This document shows, piece by piece, positions 5,601 through 8,690 of a DNA stretch of 8,690 nt (the first letter of the stretch is position 1; the number at the start of each line of letters is the position of its first letter). The translations under genes and the position numbers were made by a program. The notes beneath the pieces are model-generated. The model had not been told where the DNA came from, ran no database searches, and saw only the letters and a list, made by a program, of their open reading frames with translations. Origin of the DNA: DASTQL01 sp035761805 (GTDB taxonomy: Bacteria; Actinomycetota; Actinomycetes; Jiangellales; Jiangellaceae); assembly GCA_035761805.1 (NCBI GenBank), contig DASTQL010000113.1, positions 1-8,690 of the forward strand, in the 5' to 3' direction.

Positions 5601-7199
5601 TCAGGCGAGGGCAACGAGGTCGGAGTAGTCCGGACTCCAGTGGTCCTCGACACCGTCGGGCAGCAGCAGGACCCGCTCCGGGGACAGCGCCTCGACCGCC
5701 CCCTCGTCGTGCGTGACGAGCACGATCGCGCCCGCGTACGAGCGGAGTGCCGCCAGGACCTCCTCGCGCGACGCGGGGTCCAGGTTGTTGGTCGGCTCGT
5801 CGAGGAGGAGGACGTTCGCGGCGGACACCACCAGGGTCGCGAGCGCCAACCGGGTCTTCTCCCCGCCGGACAGGACGCCGGCGGGCTTGTCGACGGCGTC
5901 GCCGGAGAAGAGGAAGGAGCCCAGCACCCGTCGGGCCTCCACGTCGGGCAGTGCCGGGGCGGCCGCGCGCATGGTCTCGAGCACGCTGCGCGAGGTGTCC
6001 AGGGTCTCGTGCTCCTGCGCGTAGTAGCCCAGTCGGAGCCCGTGCCCCGGGACGACCAGACCCGTGTCTGGCGGCTCCAGCCCGGCCAGGATGCGCAGGA
6101 GCGTCGTCTTGCCCGCGCCGTTGAGGCCGAGGACGACCACCCGGGAGCCCCGGTCGATCGCGAGGTCGATGTCGGTGAAGACCTCGAGCGAGCCGTACGA
6201 CTTGGACAGCCCCGACGCCGTGAGAGGGGTACGGCCGCACGGCGCGGGCTCGGGGAACCGGAGCCGGGCCACGCGATCCCGCCGCCGCTGTCCGTCCAGG
6301 CCCTCGAGCAGCCGCGTGGCCCGGCGGTCCATGTTCTTCGCCGCGGTGGCCTTGGTCGCCTTGTAGCGCATGCGGTCCGCCTGGGCGCGCAGTGCAGCAG
6401 CCTTGTGCTCCGCGTTGGACCGCTCACGGTGGCGGCGACGCTCGTCGGTCTCGCGCTGTAGCAGGTACGCCGACCAGCCGACGTTGTAGACGTCCAGCGC
6501 TGCCCGCGTCGCGTCCAGGTGGAACACCCGCGTGACGGTGCGCTCCAGCAGGGCAGCATCGTGGCTGATCACGACGAGGCCGCCCGGGAAGGAACGCAGG
6601 AACTCGCGCAGCCAGCCGATGGAGTCCGCGTCCAGGTGGTTGGTCGGCTCGTCGAGGAGGAGTGTGTCGGCACCCGAGAAGAGGATGCGTGCCAGCTCTG
6701 CCCGCCGCCGCTGGCCCCCGGAGAGGGTCCGCAGGGGCTGACCGAGCACTCGGTCCGGGAGGCCCACGCTCGCCGCGATCGAGGCGGCCTCGCTCTCGGC
6801 CGCGTAACCACCGCGGGTCAGGAACTCGGTCTCGAGTCGCCCGTACCGGCGCATGCCGCGCTCGTGGACAACGGGGTCGGTCGAGGCGATCTCGTCCCGC
6901 GCGGCGTGCATGTCGCGGGCGACGACGTCGAGTCCGCGCGCTCCCAGGATGCGGTCCCGGGCGAGCACGCCGAGGTCCCCTGTCCGCGGGTCCTGGGGCA
7001 GGTACCCGATCGTGCCCGCCCGCTGCACCCTGCCTGCCGACGGCTGCACCTCGCCCGCGAGGATGCGGGTGAGCGTGGTCTTGCCGGCACCGTTGCGGCC
7101 CACCAGACCCACGGTGTCGCCGGGCGAGACCCGGAAGGTGGCACCCGCCAGCAGCAGGACCGGCCCGGCGCGGACCTCGAGGTCGGTGGCGGTGATCAT
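5601..7199 (-). CDS. ABC-F family ATPase (duplicated ATP-binding cassette)
   Basis: A 532-residue soluble protein with two ATP-binding cassettes and no membrane segment. Cassette 1 has Walker A GRNGAGKTT (34-42), signature LSGGQ (159-163) and LLLDEPTNHLD with catalytic Glu184. Cassette 2 has GLNGAGKTT (358-366), LSGGE (443-447) and LLLDEPTNNLD with Glu468. The charged linker between them (about 240-320, rich in Arg/Lys/Glu) is the ABC-F interdomain arm that enters the ribosomal E site in studied members. Both catalytic sites are intact. Family members act as translation factors or, in some branches, protect ribosomes from antibiotics; the short linker and housekeeping surroundings give no reason to call resistance. 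The start ATG at 7199 is preceded by GAGG at 8 bases. It is transcribed away from the peptidase gene and ends 128 bases before the DUF4397 start. Confidence 0.93.
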   Translation of the reverse strand: MITATDLEVRAGPVLLLAGATFRVSPGDTVGLVGRNGAGKTTLTRILAGEVQPSAGRVQRAGTIGYLPQDPRTGDLGVLARDRILGARGLDVVARDMHAARDEIASTDPVVHERGMRRYGRLETEFLTRGGYAAESEAASIAASVGLPDRVLGQPLRTLSGGQRRRAELARILFSGADTLLLDEPTNHLDADSIGWLREFLRSFPGGLVVISHDAALLERTVTRVFHLDATRAALDVYNVGWSAYLLQRETDERRRHRERSNAEHKAAALRAQADRMRYKATKATAAKNMDRRATRLLEGLDGQRRRDRVARLRFPEPAPCGRTPLTASGLSKSYGSLEVFTDIDLAIDRGSRVVVLGLNGAGKTTLLRILAGLEPPDTGLVVPGHGLRLGYYAQEHETLDTSRSVLETMRAAAPALPDVEARRVLGSFLFSGDAVDKPAGVLSGGEKTRLALATLVVSAANVLLLDEPTNNLDPASREEVLAALRSYAGAIVLVTHDEGAVEALSPERVLLLPDGVEDHWSPDYSDLVALA

Positions 7200-7300
7200 G
7201 GGAGTCGCCTCGATCCCCTCGCACAGGTCGGGTCCGCGACCGGCATCATGTGCAGTGTACGGAGCCGCGGCGGGTGCCCGGCCGCTCGAGGAGGAGCACC
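7200..7300. promoter_or_regulatory. Divergent intergenic region between the ABC-F and peptidase genes
   Basis: This 101-base gap must hold the start signals of the ABC-F gene on the minus strand and of the peptidase-BioY pair on the plus strand, since the genes point away from each other. On the minus strand TACACT (7254-7259) matches a -10 box at 4 of 6 positions, but no -35 is convincing at 17-18 bases. I see no riboswitch fold and no clear operator. Confidence 0.4.
7288..7296 (+). promoter_or_regulatory. Ribosome binding site of the zinc peptidase gene
   Basis: The purine run GAGGAGGAG (ending at 7296) lies 4 bases before the GTG at 7301 and decides it as the start. An earlier in-frame GTG at 7250 lacks such a site and would add 17 residues (VQCTEPRR...) unlike the family's N-terminus. 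Confidence 0.7.
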
Positions 7301-8185
7301 GTGAGGTTCAACCGCAACGCCCGGCTGGACTCATCGCAGGTCACCGACCGCCGGGGCGCCCGTGGTGGTGGCGGCATCGCCGTCGGCGGCGGGCTCGGCG
7401 GCCTGGTCCTCCTGATCATCGTGCTGCTCACGGGAGGGAGCCCCGGAGACCTGATCGGCGCGGGGCAGCCGCAGCTCACCGAGGGAGACGTCGCCAGCCT
7501 GGAGGATGACTGCGCGCAGGTCTCAGACCTCGAGGAGAACCCGGACTGCCGGTTCGTCCTCTACGTCAACTCGGTCCAGTCGTACTGGGACTCGGAGTTC
7601 GCCCGTCGAGGGGCGACCTACCAGCCGGCCGACACCAACGTCTTCACCGGTGGGGTGCAGACGGGGTGCGGGGCGGCCTCGTCGGCGGTCGGGCCCTTCT
7701 ACTGCCCCGCCGACGGACAGGTCTACCTGGACCTCGGCTTCTACGAGGAGCTGCAGACCAAGTTCGGCGGGCAGGGAGGCGACTTCGCCGAGGCGTACGT
7801 GCTCGCGCACGAGTACGGCCACCACATCCAGAACCTCACCGGCCAGATGCAGCAGGTCAGGACCCAGCAGGGTCCCGAGTCCGACGCCGTACGGCTGGAG
7901 CTGCAGGCCGACTGCTACGCCGGCGTCTGGGCCCACCACGCGGTGAACACGCCCGGCCCGGACGGCCAGCCCCTCATCGTCGAGCTGACCCAGCAGGACA
8001 TCGCCGAGGGCCTCAACGCCGCGCAGACCGTCGGCGACGACTGGATCCAGGAGCGGTTCCAGGGGACCGTGACGCCGGAGACCTGGACGCACGGGTCGAG
8101 CGAGCAGCGGCAGCGGTGGTTCCTCGTCGGTTACGAGCAGGGCGACCTCGCGGCCTGTGACACGTTCTCGGCCGGCTCGCTGTGA
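7301..8185 (+). CDS. Membrane-anchored neutral zinc metallopeptidase, YpfJ type
   Basis: A 294-residue member of the putative neutral zinc metallopeptidase family (E. coli YpfJ type). The short cytoplasmic head carries SSQVTDRRGARGGGG (11-25), a family hallmark, followed by one membrane helix (about 27-43) and an external catalytic domain. The zinc site is HEYGHH (170-175), with His170, Glu171 and His174 as HEXXH. ELQADCYAGVWAHH (200-213) is the second conserved block, probably giving the third ligand. Cysteines 71, 83, 123 and 135 could form disulfides outside the cell. No substrate is known to me for this family; the prediction is a peptidase from the motif. The start GTG is fixed by a strong GAGGAGGAG site. 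The stop TGA overlaps the GTG of the biotin transporter gene (GTGA), so the two are likely cotranscribed, though no functional link is evident. Confidence 0.92.
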   Translation: MRFNRNARLDSSQVTDRRGARGGGGIAVGGGLGGLVLLIIVLLTGGSPGDLIGAGQPQLTEGDVASLEDDCAQVSDLEENPDCRFVLYVNSVQSYWDSEFARRGATYQPADTNVFTGGVQTGCGAASSAVGPFYCPADGQVYLDLGFYEELQTKFGGQGGDFAEAYVLAHEYGHHIQNLTGQMQQVRTQQGPESDAVRLELQADCYAGVWAHHAVNTPGPDGQPLIVELTQQDIAEGLNAAQTVGDDWIQERFQGTVTPETWTHGSSEQRQRWFLVGYEQGDLAACDTFSAGSL

Positions 8186-8690
8186 CGCGGCGCTGGGCGC
8201 CGCTGACGGCGCAGGACCTCGCCCGGGTCGCGGTCTTCGCCGCGCTCATCGCCGTCCTGGGCCTGCCGGGCACGATCGTCCTGTTCGGCGGGGCGGTCCC
8301 CGTGACCGCACAGACGCTGGGCGTCATGCTCGCGGGGGCGGTCCTCGGTGCACGCCGCGGCTTCCTGGCCGCGCTGACGTTCTGCGTGCTGGTGCTGGCC
8401 GGTCTGCCGCTGCTCGCCGGTGGGCGGGGTGGCCTCGGGGTCCTGGCCGGCCCCTCGGCCGGGTACTTCCTGGCCTTCCCGATGGCTGCCCTGGTGGTCG
8501 GTCTCATCGTGCAGCGGCGGCTGCCGCGGCCGAGCATCCCGTGGGTCTTCCTGGCCTGTGTCGTCGGCGGCATCGGGGTCGTGTACGCCGTGGGTGTCCC
8601 CGTCCTGGCGTGGCGAGCGGACCTCGACCTGCGCGCGGCCGTGGTGACCGGGGCGCTGGTCTTCCTGCCCGGCGACCTGCTCAAGGCCGC
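8182..8690 (+). CDS. bioY: Biotin transporter BioY (partial, cut by window end)
   Basis: The first 169 codons of an integral membrane protein, with no stop before the window ends. It is read as the S component of an energy-coupling-factor transporter, which binds biotin at the membrane. The BioY signature is clear: VPVTAQTLGVMLAGAVLGARRG (about 43-63), then GLPLLAGGRGGLGVLAGPSAGY (74-95), which in the family lines the biotin site. Hydrophobic helices fall at about residues 15-35, 47-58, 63-78, 95-109 and 119-138, and the last visible part FLPGDLLKA matches the family's final segment. About 20-40 residues are missing. The start GTG overlaps the stop of the peptidase gene and has no clear ribosome binding site of its own, so translation is probably coupled. 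The ATPase and EcfT parts, if present, would be to the right of the window. Confidence 0.92.
   Translation, partial: MTRRWAPLTAQDLARVAVFAALIAVLGLPGTIVLFGGAVPVTAQTLGVMLAGAVLGARRGFLAALTFCVLVLAGLPLLAGGRGGLGVLAGPSAGYFLAFPMAALVVGLIVQRRLPRPSIPWVFLACVVGGIGVVYAVGVPVLAWRADLDLRAAVVTGALVFLPGDLLKA

Noticed and set aside
5601..7199. Reading the ABC-F gene as an antibiotic-resistance (ribosome protection) gene.
   Set aside because: Nothing in the linker or the neighbourhood points to resistance. Most ABC-F genes in such settings are general translation factors.

Overview
The window is uniformly GC-rich, with strong third-position G/C bias in every gene. It carries GTG starts, GGAGG-type ribosome binding sites and families typical of high-GC Gram-positive bacteria (class F sortase, DUF4397 surface protein, BioY, a tiny helix-turn-helix protein). 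I read it as chromosomal DNA of an actinomycete (Actinomycetota); I cannot name a genus. I see no rRNA, tRNA, CRISPR array, insertion sequence or phage gene, and no stretch over 300 bases without a gene.

Layout. On the left, a plus-strand short-chain dehydrogenase (90-845) converges on a minus-strand ABC exporter half-transporter (846-2741); their stop codons touch with no base between. Next come two minus-strand gene pairs. One is a 73-residue helix-turn-helix protein (3630-3851) overlapping an enoyl-CoA hydratase/isomerase-family gene (2839-3633). The other is a DUF4397 secreted, membrane-anchored protein (4618-5472) overlapping a class F sortase (3935-4621). Upstream of these, still on the minus strand, is an ABC-F ATPase (5601-7199). 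A divergent 101-base gap (7200-7300) separates it from a plus-strand pair: a membrane-anchored HEXXH zinc peptidase of the YpfJ type (7301-8185) and a BioY biotin-transporter gene (8182 onward) cut by the window edge.

How the genes work together. The clearest functional unit is the DUF4397 protein plus sortase: a secreted protein with a C-terminal membrane segment and basic tail, followed by a GTGA overlap and the enzyme that may anchor it. The substrate has no LPXTG; a VPAG-containing stretch before its membrane segment is the best candidate sorting signal. The sortase itself has a lipoprotein-type N-terminus. The small HTH protein and the crotonase-family gene are linked by a CTGA overlap implying a CTG start: no ATG, GTG or TTG lies in that frame between the upstream in-frame stop and an ATG that would remove the conserved N-terminus. 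Most other genes look like ordinary housekeeping functions. I found no clear evidence of a wholly new multi-gene system; the sortase unit and the CTG start are the parts most worth a second look.
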